Source: Candidatus Bathyarchaeum sp. (lineage in GTDB: Archaea > Thermoproteota > Bathyarchaeia > Bathyarchaeales > Bathyarchaeaceae). Taken from it: a stretch of DNA of 5,709 bases. The stretch's first letter is position 1; each line of letters begins with the position of its first letter. Below are positions 1-5,709 of the stretch, one piece after another. Location: contig SOJY01000195.1 of assembly GCA_004376385.1 (NCBI GenBank), forward strand, positions 1 through 5,709, read 5' to 3'. The position numbers were made by a program, and so were the translations under genes. Below the pieces are notes generated by a model, which was not told where the DNA came from, ran no database searches, and saw nothing but the letters and a program-made list of their open reading frames with translations.

Positions 1-428
1 TTTTGTTCAACTATTATTGTGTAACTTTCTAGGTTTACATCTTGTGCTAAAATTTCCATATAAAATGTACCGTTTTTGTCATGTATGTACAAAGTTCCAT
101 TTGTTTCTTCAGTTCCTCTCCATATAATAGATTCAAACCACGCACTACTCAGAAAACCTTCTTTGTGTGGATAAATATAAACTCCAAAGGGTGGAAAGAA
201 TCTAGATTCAAGATATTTAGAACGTGGTTCAATTTCCCATCTGATTCGCCATTCAACATGGTCACATGTAAAAGATTCTGTTGTAATAATACCTCCTTCT
301 CCAGTAAATCTTGTTACCTCAACCCAATTACCTGATGATGCAAAAACAATACCTGACATAGAACCCAATAGAAATAGAGAAATCAATACTGTAATGATAG
401 TACCCTTTCTTTCTCCCACTACAGGCAC
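1..428 (-). CDS. Secreted protein of unknown function, partial (C-terminus beyond left edge)
   Basis: An uninterrupted minus-strand reading frame of about 142 codons runs off the left edge without a stop. The N-terminus has a short charged segment (GERKG) and then a hydrophobic stretch (IITVLISLFLLGSMSGIVFA), so it is a secreted or membrane-anchored protein. The mature part is rich in aromatic and beta-forming residues (WVEVTRF, HVEWRIRWEIEP, FGVYIYP, NGTFYMEILA), suggesting an extracellular beta-sandwich; it has N-glycosylation sequons (NGT twice). I do not recognise the family and assign no function. No ATG is available near the start. GTG at 428 (MPVVGERKG...) is chosen because a TATA-like box at 458-453 would place transcription initiation close to it, giving a leaderless or nearly leaderless message; GTG at 419 and TTG at 434 or 431 are alternatives. 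The frame is open upstream only to a TGA near 470. The plus-strand ORF at 81-335 is its antisense shadow. Confidence 0.72.
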   Translation of the reverse strand, partial: MPVVGERKGTIITVLISLFLLGSMSGIVFASSGNWVEVTRFTGEGGIITTESFTCDHVEWRIRWEIEPRSKYLESRFFPPFGVYIYPHKEGFLSSAWFESIIWRGTEETNGTLYIHDKNGTFYMEILAQDVNLESYTIIVEQ

Positions 429-452
429 CAACAATACCTTAGTTAACGAAAC

Positions 453-458
453 ATATAA
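453..458 (-). promoter_or_regulatory. TATA-like box for the leftmost minus-strand gene
   Basis: Read on the minus strand, the sequence is ACAAAAATCATTATATG: an A-rich BRE-like element followed by TTATAT. The distance to GTG at 428 (about 25-30 bases) fits an archaeal TATA box driving a leaderless start. It was found by eye only. Confidence 0.45.
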
Positions 459-466
459 TGATTTTT

Positions 467-482
467 GTCAAGAAACCTTGAC
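467..482. repeat. 16-bp inverted repeat upstream of a TATA box
   Basis: GTCAAG and CTTGAC-type arms (6 bp each, perfect) flank a 4-base spacer in GTCAAGAAACCTTGAC. It lies about 9 bp upstream of the TATA-like box of the leftmost gene, where an activator or regulator dimer could sit. It could equally form a small hairpin, but no T-tract follows the stem on the minus strand, so a terminator is less likely. Confidence 0.4.
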
Positions 483-541
483 CAAAACAGCCTCAACTGC
501 CCATTTTTGTTGGTAAAGAAATATTGACTTTGCTCTACTAT

Positions 542-709
542 CTACCGGTATCGGAGCCGTATCCAGAAATACTGCATACCCAATCCCGCAGCTAAAAGAA
601 GCCATGCTCTTCTGTAATCGCCTATTGCCAACAGAAACATGATGCCTATGAAACTGATCACTAGGGGAGAATATTTCTTAAAGAAACCCTGAAACTCGTC
701 CATGTCCAA
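542..709 (-). CDS. Small two-helix membrane protein, 55 residues
   Basis: A short minus-strand frame encodes MDMDEFQGFFKKYSPL, then a first hydrophobic helix (about residues 14-30, VISFIGIMFLLAIG), a polar turn with two arginines (DYRRA), and a second helix (about 35-50, WLLLAAGLGMQYFW) ending in IRLRYR and TAG. It is predicted to form a membrane hairpin; by the positive-inside tendency the arginine-rich turn and tail cannot both be cytoplasmic, so topology is unclear. The start is decided by a strong AGGAGG at 723-718: TTG at 709 lies 8 bases after it, whereas the in-frame ATG at 703 is 14 bases away. I do not recognise a family. It lies divergent to the molybdopterin oxidoreductase and upstream of the leftmost gene on the same strand, with a 113-base gap containing that gene's own promoter. 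Confidence 0.62.
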   Translation of the reverse strand: MDMDEFQGFFKKYSPLVISFIGIMFLLAIGDYRRAWLLLAAGLGMQYFWIRLRYR

Positions 710-717
710 AGCGTTAT

Positions 718-723
718 CCTCCT
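718..723 (-). promoter_or_regulatory. Ribosome binding site AGGAGG of the small membrane protein
   Basis: Minus-strand AGGAGG is complementary to the 16S rRNA 3' end. It sits 8 bases before TTG at 709 and 14 bases before ATG at 703, so it favours the TTG start. Confidence 0.65.
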
Positions 724-750
724 AATATTTACACGGTTTATGCAAGTAGG

Positions 751-757
751 TATTTTA
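751..757 (-). promoter_or_regulatory. Possible TATA-like box for the small membrane protein gene
   Basis: Minus-strand TAAAATA lies about 25 bases before a predicted start site near 729, which would leave a leader of about 20 bases holding the AGGAGG. It is flanked by short inverted arms (GTAGG at 746-750 and CCTAC at 763-767) that could bind a regulator. This is a weak match by eye. Confidence 0.3.
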
Positions 758-816
758 CTGTTCCTACCTTGGTTCTTTTTCGATTTTTGTTTAGTCCAAA
801 AAGTTCAAACTGAAAC

Positions 817-824
817 CTATATAA
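817..824 (+). promoter_or_regulatory. TATA box of the molybdopterin oxidoreductase gene
   Basis: CTATATAA preceded by CTGAAAC (BRE-like, A-rich) is a good match to an archaeal core promoter. Initiation about 25 bases downstream would fall near 843-849, just before the SD-like GGTGG and the ATG at 858. This makes the upstream in-frame ATG at 834 unlikely to be transcribed. Confidence 0.62.
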
Positions 825-825
825 C

Positions 826-841
826 TATGACATATGTCATA
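826..841. promoter_or_regulatory. 16-bp perfect palindrome between TATA box and start: candidate operator
   Basis: TATGACATATGTCATA equals its own reverse complement over all 16 positions. It begins one base after the TATA box and ends near the predicted transcription start. In archaea, sites in this position typically let a dimeric winged-helix or ribbon-helix-helix repressor block polymerase recruitment. Which regulator binds is unknown; none is encoded in the window. Confidence 0.55.
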
Positions 842-844
842 TTT

Positions 845-852
845 GGTGGGGG
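845..852 (+). promoter_or_regulatory. SD-like GGTGGGGG before ATG 858
   Basis: GGTGGGGG lies a few bases upstream of the ATG at 858 (GGTG core spaced 9 bases) and supports that codon as the start. No comparable motif precedes the ATG at 834. Confidence 0.5.
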
Positions 853-857
853 TAACG

Positions 858-1523
<666 letters not shown>

Positions 1524-1535
1524 CAAACACACGAC

Positions 1536-1554
1536 TTTTTGTTCTCCATTTTTT
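1536..1554 (+). terminator. T-tract terminator after the oxidoreductase gene
   Basis: Two oligo-T runs (five T at 1536-1540, six T at 1549-1554) begin 13 bases after the TAG stop. Archaeal RNA polymerase commonly terminates at such tracts without a hairpin. The separate leader of the next gene agrees with transcription ending here. Confidence 0.5.
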
Positions 1555-1580
1555 GTGCATTCAATGGGTCAATTTGGATA

Positions 1581-1592
1581 AAGCATTTATGG
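1581..1592 (+). promoter_or_regulatory. Possible promoter for the large surface protein
   Basis: GGATAAAGCATTTATGG has an A-rich BRE-like stretch before a TATA-like ATTTAT (1585-1590), predicting initiation near 1612 and a leader of about 110 bases before the TTG at 1725. A second weak candidate, GATAATAG near 1604-1611, would start transcripts near 1632. I cannot choose between them. Confidence 0.3.
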
Positions 1593-1639
1593 GAACTAAT
1601 GAAGATAATAGCTGAATTCCTGAGGCAGGCTACTTCAAA

Positions 1640-1717
1640 ATGAGTGAACACATAAGACTCAATACCATGTTTCGCATGTTCATGAGTGACAGCCATAACC
1701 AACCAGAAGGACGGTGA
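1640..1717 (+). other. Possible 25-codon upstream ORF in the leader of the large surface protein
   Basis: ATG at 1640 opens a frame (MSEHIRLNTMFRMFM...PEGR) that ends in TGA at 1715-1717. That stop lies within the GGTGA used as SD of the large protein, 7 bases before its TTG start. The frame differs from that of the large protein. ATGAGTGA occurs twice, at 1640-1647 and 1683-1690, so a shorter 11-codon version from 1683 is also possible. SD evidence upstream is weak (GAGGCA, about 10 bases away). It could couple translation to the downstream gene, or be chance. Confidence 0.25.
1713..1717 (+). promoter_or_regulatory. SD GGTGA that selects the TTG start at 1725
   Basis: GGTGA is complementary to the 16S rRNA tail and is spaced 7 bases from TTG at 1725. 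The longer frame from GTG at 1686 has no SD and would put 13 polar residues before the signal peptide, so TTG is preferred. Confidence 0.5.
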
Positions 1718-1724
1718 AATCACC

Positions 1725-4700
1725 TTGAAACCAATGGGCATGAGACATAAGCTGTTTTTCTTTTTGTTAACAGCACTCATTTTCACCGTTTCCTTTTCAT
1801 CTGTCGCTTCCGAAGTTTTGGCTCAGGAAACAGTTGAAGATGAACCAGAATACTTGATGGGAATTTTGATTCTCGAAAGCCAGCAACAGGTAATCTTGGA
1901 CAGCATAAAAAAAGTAAAAGATCTTCAACTTGGCAACATGGTTATCCTCCACCCTATGGATCAAGCATGGAATCTAACGTTAATAGAGGAGGCAATCAGA
2001 GAAGCAAACAATCTGGGACTTTACACCATTTTTGAAACCTACAACTTTTCAGACCATCACGTAAGAATATCTCCTGAACAGTTTGCAACATGGGAAGCAA
2101 AGTATCCCCGTCTCTTAGGCGTCTTGGTTCAAGAAATCACTGGAAAACAGATTGACGGCAACACATGGGTAAACAATTCAACAGGAAACATCAAAACTCG
2201 GCTTCAAGCAGAACAAGCAATAATCGAAAACATAACATCTCAAATGCAACTGGCAGACTTCAAGAGTAGTGGCGCCAAGATACTGCTTGCGGAAAACGTT
2301 ATCAGCTATGCCTCGGCGAACACGTCCTATTGTGACGTTTTAATCACCAAGGTCTTCAATGCTCCAAACACAGAATTGATGATCGGCTTAACCAGAGGAA
2401 TGGCAAGCAGCTATGACATACCTGCGTGGGGGCTGTGGGTAGACACTTGGAGGGAATGGATATTACCTCCCGCTTTCACGCCCAACGACGTAGAACGTGC
2501 TCTTTATGAGGGGTGGTTTTATGGCGCAAAATACTTCTTCTTCGAGCAGGGCAACTTCTTCGGAACACTTGATCGAGATTGGCCCAACAAATACATCATT
2601 CTGGGACGAGATGGCAAGCTAACCGAGTACGGCAAAGTAATACAGAGATTCTACACCTTCCTACAGAACCAGAAGAACTTAGGATATGATCAGCCAAATT
2701 ATCGTTCACCTATCGCGGTTATGATTGGGCAGAGCGGATGGGGTAGCCGAGGATCAGATTGGGGGTTCTGGTTGCAGTCCGGCAGGCAGGGAGATTTCGA
2801 TTACACGCTTTTGAATCTCTTCTTCCCCGGAATCGGCGACAATTGGCAGATTGGCGCTGCCCTAACAGGAAAAGAATTTACAGGATTACCCTTTGGAATG
2901 GTGGATGTTATCCCAATTTACGCTCCGCCGTCTGTACTGAAACAGTATAAGGTCATTATTGCTTTGGGCTGGAGCCAGATGAGCGATATAATAGCAGACA
3001 ACATTGAGGATTACGTTCAGGATGGCGGAATTTTCTTTTCGTTCCTAACGTTTACCCATAATAACGAAAATGTGGATAACCTTGAAAGCCCTTTTGCGTG
3101 GATTGAAAGTTTTGATTCTCTTTTCGGCATACACGTGGCAACTCTGGCTGAGAATAGCTTGGACATAAGGGCTGATGCCCTTTTACATAACGTTACCTTC
3201 ACTCAAGACACTTTCTGGTATCCATGGAATGAAAAAACCTACAGCTACTCTGACCCCGATGAAACGGGTTCTTGGTTCTTGAAATTCAAATATGAATTAT
3301 ACCCTAGTGAAAACACCAGCGTGATAGCTTGGGTTAACGGGATTCAAAGTGACCATAACGCTTTCATTGTTGAAAACAAAAAGGGCGCAGGCTACACTTA
3401 CGTTGTCAATACTCGCAACCCCAATTCTCTGCCGGATGGCGTTTTAACCGATGTCCTAACCGATTTTGTTCACTTCCTCTGTGTGTATCATGTGAGACAT
3501 ATGACATATGTGCCATATCCAGAAACTGAGTACTGGTTGTGTCAGGGACAGGCTGACAGAGCGGTTTATCTTATGCACGACAATTCCACAGACGATAAAA
3601 CTTTCAAGTATGCCATTAGCCAGTCGGAGGCTGGCTTAAGCCCAGATAAAGAGTATATAGTCTTTGATTATCTCAAAAACGAGTATTACGGAGTCACGGA
3701 AAGCCCAGTGAGTTCTCTCAACGTAACATTGCAACCCAACCAAGCAAAACTCTTCATATTTCTAGAAAATGATGCGGAGCCTCAGGTGATATACTCGGAG
3801 GCTCTATTAACTGCGACTCCACTCTTCACTGACCAGCGCTTGACAGTACCCCTCAAGGGTCTTGAAGAAGCAACAAACATGACCAAGATTTATTGCGCAG
3901 ACCTTAAACAACCACGATACATCCTTGGGGCACCCTTTAACCTAATACAAGATTATGACACGGTGAACAAGATTTTGGCAGTAGTTTCAAACTCGAACAT
4001 CACCTTTAGCTGGGAGACTACAGTTGACGTTTCTGTGGTAGCATCAACCGTTTCCTTAACAGAATTTTCATGGAATGCATCCCGTGGGATTCTAAACGTT
4101 TCCGCAGATGGAACCGCTGGACAGGAAGGCTCAATACAGATTCAGACAGGGGGAACAAAACCTTACTATCTCAAAGTCAATGGAGAGGAAGCCACGACAT
4201 GGAGTTATGATGTCTCAACGGGTGTTCTGTCTGCAGATTTTACTTTTACATCCGAAACTGTTGAACTCACCTTCGGTTGCAAGCCACTCGAGATAGATCG
4301 TGCATTTGTTAGTGATGAGCGGGCTGATGTCGGCAGTGTCCAGACTATTGGTTTTCACTTAGTGTGGATGTGCAATGGTTCTGATGTGGCTGGAGCAACA
4401 ATTGCCGTTAATGGCGCCGAATATGTGGCAAACGAAACAGGCTGGGTCAGTTTCGATAGCAGTTATGATGTTGTTGGTAGAGTTGTTTGGAGCGTTACGG
4501 GCGTAGAATATGATGGTTTGACTGATTACGCGAAATCCGTTAATGACCCTTTCATCATTTGGGACAGGGTTGTTGTGACGGATTCCATCTTAATCGATAG
4601 GCTTGTTCAGACTGGTTCGTCACAGACTTTGTGGCTGACTGCCGAGTATGAGTATGATTCTGTAATCTTTGACGCTTCAAGGGGAACGATTTTCCTTAAT

Positions 4701-5288
4701 GGCGAGCCGATGACGTGGTCTAACCAAAACTTAAGGTGGGAGTATAACGCAACATCAAACATCCTTGGTACACAAGTGTATGAAGCCACATCAGTTGACG
4801 ACAAAAAGTTTGGTCTCGCAACGATTCAAGACCAAGCTAGAAAAATAGAAATAACTTGGGATAAAACCGAGGTAACCAGAATGGAATTTGAGACAATGGC
4901 TTTGGGTGTGACGAATGTAAAGGTCTACGTGGCATATAATTACACCGAGAATCCGGTTGTAGACGCAAATGTCTCGGTGAATGGAAAGCCATGCAAAGAA
5001 ATTGAATCTGGAGTATACGCGTGTGAAATAAACGGTTGGGGTCCCTTTCAGAGTTTCCTTGTTGAGGTGGAGTATCCAGACTTTGAGCAAGCCACAAAAA
5101 CCGTTTCGAACATCCACATCTCGAACACTATACTATACGTAGTAATCGGATCGGCAATCGTGCTAACAGCAGCATTTTTTGTGCTGAAGAAAAAGCGGAG
5201 CCAAAAAAAACGTGAAACTGAATCTTCAGGCATGCCATCAAACGTAAGGCTTTTATCTATATACTTTAGGAAAATTGAATGGAGGTAA
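1725..5288 (+). CDS. Large cell-surface glycoside-hydrolase-like protein with Ig-like repeats and C-terminal anchor
   Basis: A 1187-residue protein. A signal peptide (residues 1-34, KLFFFLLTALIFTVSF...VLAQ) precedes a TIM-barrel-like domain at about 43-317. In its favour are alternating strands such as YLMGILIL, LGNMVILHP, GLYTIFE, LLGVLVQE, AKILLAEN, AWGLWVD and AKYFFFEQG. Glu137 (VLVQE) and Glu274 (FFFEQG) sit at strand ends where clan GH-A enzymes keep acid/base and nucleophile; that assignment is inference. Residues about 327-445 (YKVIIALGW...YVQDGGIFF) resemble the beta-galactosidase trimerisation/GATase-like domain. Beta segments follow; DKEYIVFDYLKNEYYGV and LQPNQAKLFIF (near 641-678) recall C-terminal domains of glycosidases. 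Then come a beta domain at 767-851, three Ig-like repeats (858-1128), one transmembrane helix (about 1134-1154), a KKKRSQKKR stop-transfer segment and a cytoplasmic tail. About eighteen N-X-S/T sequons suggest heavy N-glycosylation. It probably acts outside the cell on polysaccharide or surface glycan; substrate and family number are unknown. Its stop lies 14 bases before the next gene's TTG. Confidence 0.8.
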   Translation: MKPMGMRHKLFFFLLTALIFTVSFSSVASEVLAQETVEDEPEYLMGILILESQQQVILDSIKKVKDLQLGNMVILHPMDQAWNLTLIEEAIREANNLGLYTIFETYNFSDHHVRISPEQFATWEAKYPRLLGVLVQEITGKQIDGNTWVNNSTGNIKTRLQAEQAIIENITSQMQLADFKSSGAKILLAENVISYASANTSYCDVLITKVFNAPNTELMIGLTRGMASSYDIPAWGLWVDTWREWILPPAFTPNDVERALYEGWFYGAKYFFFEQGNFFGTLDRDWPNKYIILGRDGKLTEYGKVIQRFYTFLQNQKNLGYDQPNYRSPIAVMIGQSGWGSRGSDWGFWLQSGRQGDFDYTLLNLFFPGIGDNWQIGAALTGKEFTGLPFGMVDVIPIYAPPSVLKQYKVIIALGWSQMSDIIADNIEDYVQDGGIFFSFLTFTHNNENVDNLESPFAWIESFDSLFGIHVATLAENSLDIRADALLHNVTFTQDTFWYPWNEKTYSYSDPDETGSWFLKFKYELYPSENTSVIAWVNGIQSDHNAFIVENKKGAGYTYVVNTRNPNSLPDGVLTDVLTDFVHFLCVYHVRHMTYVPYPETEYWLCQGQADRAVYLMHDNSTDDKTFKYAISQSEAGLSPDKEYIVFDYLKNEYYGVTESPVSSLNVTLQPNQAKLFIFLENDAEPQVIYSEALLTATPLFTDQRLTVPLKGLEEATNMTKIYCADLKQPRYILGAPFNLIQDYDTVNKILAVVSNSNITFSWETTVDVSVVASTVSLTEFSWNASRGILNVSADGTAGQEGSIQIQTGGTKPYYLKVNGEEATTWSYDVSTGVLSADFTFTSETVELTFGCKPLEIDRAFVSDERADVGSVQTIGFHLVWMCNGSDVAGATIAVNGAEYVANETGWVSFDSSYDVVGRVVWSVTGVEYDGLTDYAKSVNDPFIIWDRVVVTDSILIDRLVQTGSSQTLWLTAEYEYDSVIFDASRGTIFLNGEPMTWSNQNLRWEYNATSNILGTQVYEATSVDDKKFGLATIQDQARKIEITWDKTEVTRMEFETMALGVTNVKVYVAYNYTENPVVDANVSVNGKPCKEIESGVYACEINGWGPFQSFLVEVEYPDFEQATKTVSNIHISNTILYVVIGSAIVLTAAFFVLKKKRSQKKRETESSGMPSNVRLLSIYFRKIEWR
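4296..5108 (+). repeat. Three tandem Ig-like domain repeats in the surface protein
   Basis: Three diverged copies at residues 858-946, 947-1045 and 1046-1128 of the large protein. The second and third open with W-D-R/K; the first opens I-D-R. All share the order xVxxxxxxxV (AVNGAEY, FLNGEPM, SVNGKPC for the NG hairpin), a W/Y strand (GWVSF, RWEYN, GVYACE) and a closing VxSVxxxD-type strand. Such repeats usually act as stalks or carbohydrate/protein-binding modules on archaeal surfaces. The third copy holds a Cys pair (1090 and 1100) that could form a local disulfide. The repeats are visible in protein only; the DNA copies are not similar enough to suggest recent duplication. Confidence 0.6.
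5257..5264 (+). promoter_or_regulatory. Possible internal TATA box for the small transporter gene
   Basis: CTATATAC lies inside the last codons of the surface-protein gene and resembles CTATATAA at 817-824. Initiation about 25-28 bases downstream (near 5285) would leave a short leader with GAGGGG before TTG at 5303. If used, the transporter and glycosyltransferase could be transcribed separately from the surface protein. Confidence 0.35.
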
Positions 5289-5290
5289 TT

Positions 5291-5296
5291 GAGGGG
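5291..5296 (+). promoter_or_regulatory. SD-like GAGGGG before TTG 5303
   Basis: GAGGGG is spaced 6 bases from TTG at 5303. A GGAGGT at 5281-5286 is stronger but 16 bases away and overlaps the surface-protein stop. The other candidate start, ATG at 5279, lies before both motifs. Confidence 0.4.
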
Positions 5297-5302
5297 TTAA
5301 GG

Positions 5303-5653
5303 TTGGATTGGAAAATTATCTTATTAACAGCATTGGCTGCATTTATAGGAAGCATTGGACAGCTGGAATTTAAGCGAGGAGCAGATAACCTCCAGTTTGA
5401 CATCAAGCTGTTGCTCACAAATTACCATCTGATCCTTGCAATTGCAGTATATTGCGTGTCTACTGTCTTGTACGTTTACGCCTTAAACAAGGAGCAACTG
5501 TCTATACTCTATCCCATAGTTGCTACCTCCTATGTCTGGACACTTATGTTCTCCAAAATCTTCCTCAAGGAGCAGGTCGGATTAACTAGCTGGGCAGGTG
5601 TCTTCTTCATTCTGTTGGGAGTCACGCTTATTGCAACACAAGCAGGGAGATAA
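5303..5653 (+). CDS. Four-helix ArnE/EamA-type small transporter, likely lipid-linked sugar flippase subunit
   Basis: A 116-residue protein with four transmembrane helices (about 4-21, 38-60, 65-87, 94-112), the size and layout of the SMR/DMT superfamily. Helix 1 carries the G-Q-L-x-x-K-x-x-A signature (residues 19-27), as in ArnE, where GQLCQKQA is found; the glutamate that EmrE-type drug pumps keep in helix 1 (Glu14) is not aligned here. The LSILYPIVATSYVW stretch and FLKEQ before the last helix are typical of EamA-like half-transporters, which work as dimers. ArnE/ArnF flip undecaprenyl-phosphate-aminoarabinose; by analogy this protein would flip a polyprenyl-phosphate sugar, and the GT2 gene starting 4 bases after its stop supports that. 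The substrate is unknown. TTG at 5303 gives a start (MDWKIILLTALAAF) typical of the family; ATG at 5279 would add eight residues and overlap the upstream gene by 10 bases. Confidence 0.8.
   Translation: MDWKIILLTALAAFIGSIGQLEFKRGADNLQFDIKLLLTNYHLILAIAVYCVSTVLYVYALNKEQLSILYPIVATSYVWTLMFSKIFLKEQVGLTSWAGVFFILLGVTLIATQAGR
5645..5649 (+). promoter_or_regulatory. SD GGGAG before the glycosyltransferase start
   Basis: GGGAG, inside the final codons of the transporter gene, is spaced 7 bases from TTG at 5657. The SD lies within the upstream gene, indicating a tightly coupled pair. Confidence 0.5.
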
Positions 5654-5656
5654 CAT

Positions 5657-5709
5657 TTGATTGTGGTAACGGTCCCAGCCTACAACGAATCAAAAAACCT
5701 GAGAAAATG
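5657..5709 (+). CDS. Family 2 glycosyltransferase, N-terminal fragment (cut by right edge)
   Basis: TTG at 5657 opens a frame reading MIVVTVPAYNESKNLRK up to the window end. V-P-A-Y-N-E-S-x-N-L is the hallmark first strand and loop of GT-A fold family 2 transferases such as dolichol-phosphate mannose synthase, where it contacts the nucleotide sugar. Only 17 complete codons are visible, so donor, acceptor and the presence of membrane helices cannot be judged. It starts 3 bases after the transporter stop, so the two are surely co-transcribed. Pairing with an ArnE-like flippase suggests a polyprenyl-phosphate glycosyltransferase like ArnC or DPM synthase. GTG at 5663 is an alternative start. Confidence 0.75.
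   Translation, partial: MIVVTVPAYNESKNLRK

Noticed and set aside
81..335. Plus-strand 84-codon ORF
   Set aside because: It is low-complexity, rich in Ser/Phe/Cys/Asn and antisense to the secreted-protein frame, which has a signal peptide and coherent beta pattern. It has no SD or promoter.
834..857. ATG 834 as start of the oxidoreductase
   Set aside because: The codon lies in the centre of the 16-bp palindrome, only about 10 bases after the TATA box, so it should be upstream of the transcript. ATG 858 has an SD-like motif and gives a normal N-terminal anchor.
1667..1681. CATGTT direct repeat (1667-1672 and 1676-1681)
   Set aside because: A six-base repeat with one extra copy is expected by chance, and no further copies are nearby.
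3497..3511. ACATATGACATATGT, sharing 11 bases with the promoter palindrome at 826-841
   Set aside because: It lies deep inside coding sequence (RHMTYV) and is short and AT-rich, so the match is most likely chance rather than a second operator.
4607..5233. Four minus-strand ORFs (61-108 codons) under the end of the large gene
   Set aside because: They are antisense shadows of the Ig-like repeats and anchor, overlap one another in different frames, and have Cys/His/Phe-rich composition typical of spurious frames.
5303..5653. EmrE-type multidrug efflux pump
   Set aside because: The helix-1 glutamate of drug pumps is not in place, the GQLxxK signature is ArnE-like, and the gene is coupled to a glycosyltransferase.

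Overview
The window reads as archaeal chromosome. Promoters look archaeal (TATA-like boxes with A/purine-rich BRE-like flanks), starts are often TTG or GTG behind Shine-Dalgarno (SD) motifs, and surface proteins carry N-terminal hydrophobic segments, many N-glycosylation sequons and a C-terminal membrane anchor with a lysine-rich tail. The tandem Ig-like domains of the largest protein resemble those of uncultured Thermoproteota such as Bathyarchaeia. That placement is an impression from style; no database search was possible. No rRNA, tRNA, CRISPR array, insertion sequence or integrase is visible.

Layout: the left part (1-709) is on the minus strand. It holds the N-terminal part of an unidentified secreted protein cut by the left edge, preceded by a 55-residue two-helix membrane protein. 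From about 710 to 857 lies a divergent promoter region. It contains a TATA box and a perfect 16-bp palindrome for the rightward gene, a membrane-anchored sulfite-oxidase/MsrP-like molybdopterin oxidoreductase (858-1523). T-tracts follow it.

A separate unit begins near 1600. Its 100-base leader may encode a 25-codon upstream ORF. It then encodes a 1187-residue cell-surface protein (1725-5288): signal peptide, glycoside-hydrolase-like TIM barrel, trimerisation/GATase-like domain, beta domains, three Ig-like repeats, one membrane anchor. Close behind follow an ArnE/EamA-type four-helix small transporter (5303-5653) and the first codons of a family 2 glycosyltransferase (5657 onward, cut by the right edge).

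The right half looks devoted to surface glycans. The GT2 enzyme would charge a polyprenyl-phosphate carrier with sugar, the small transporter would flip it, and the large surface protein would bind or cleave carbohydrate outside the cell. The oxidoreductase and the two minus-strand genes appear to be independent units.
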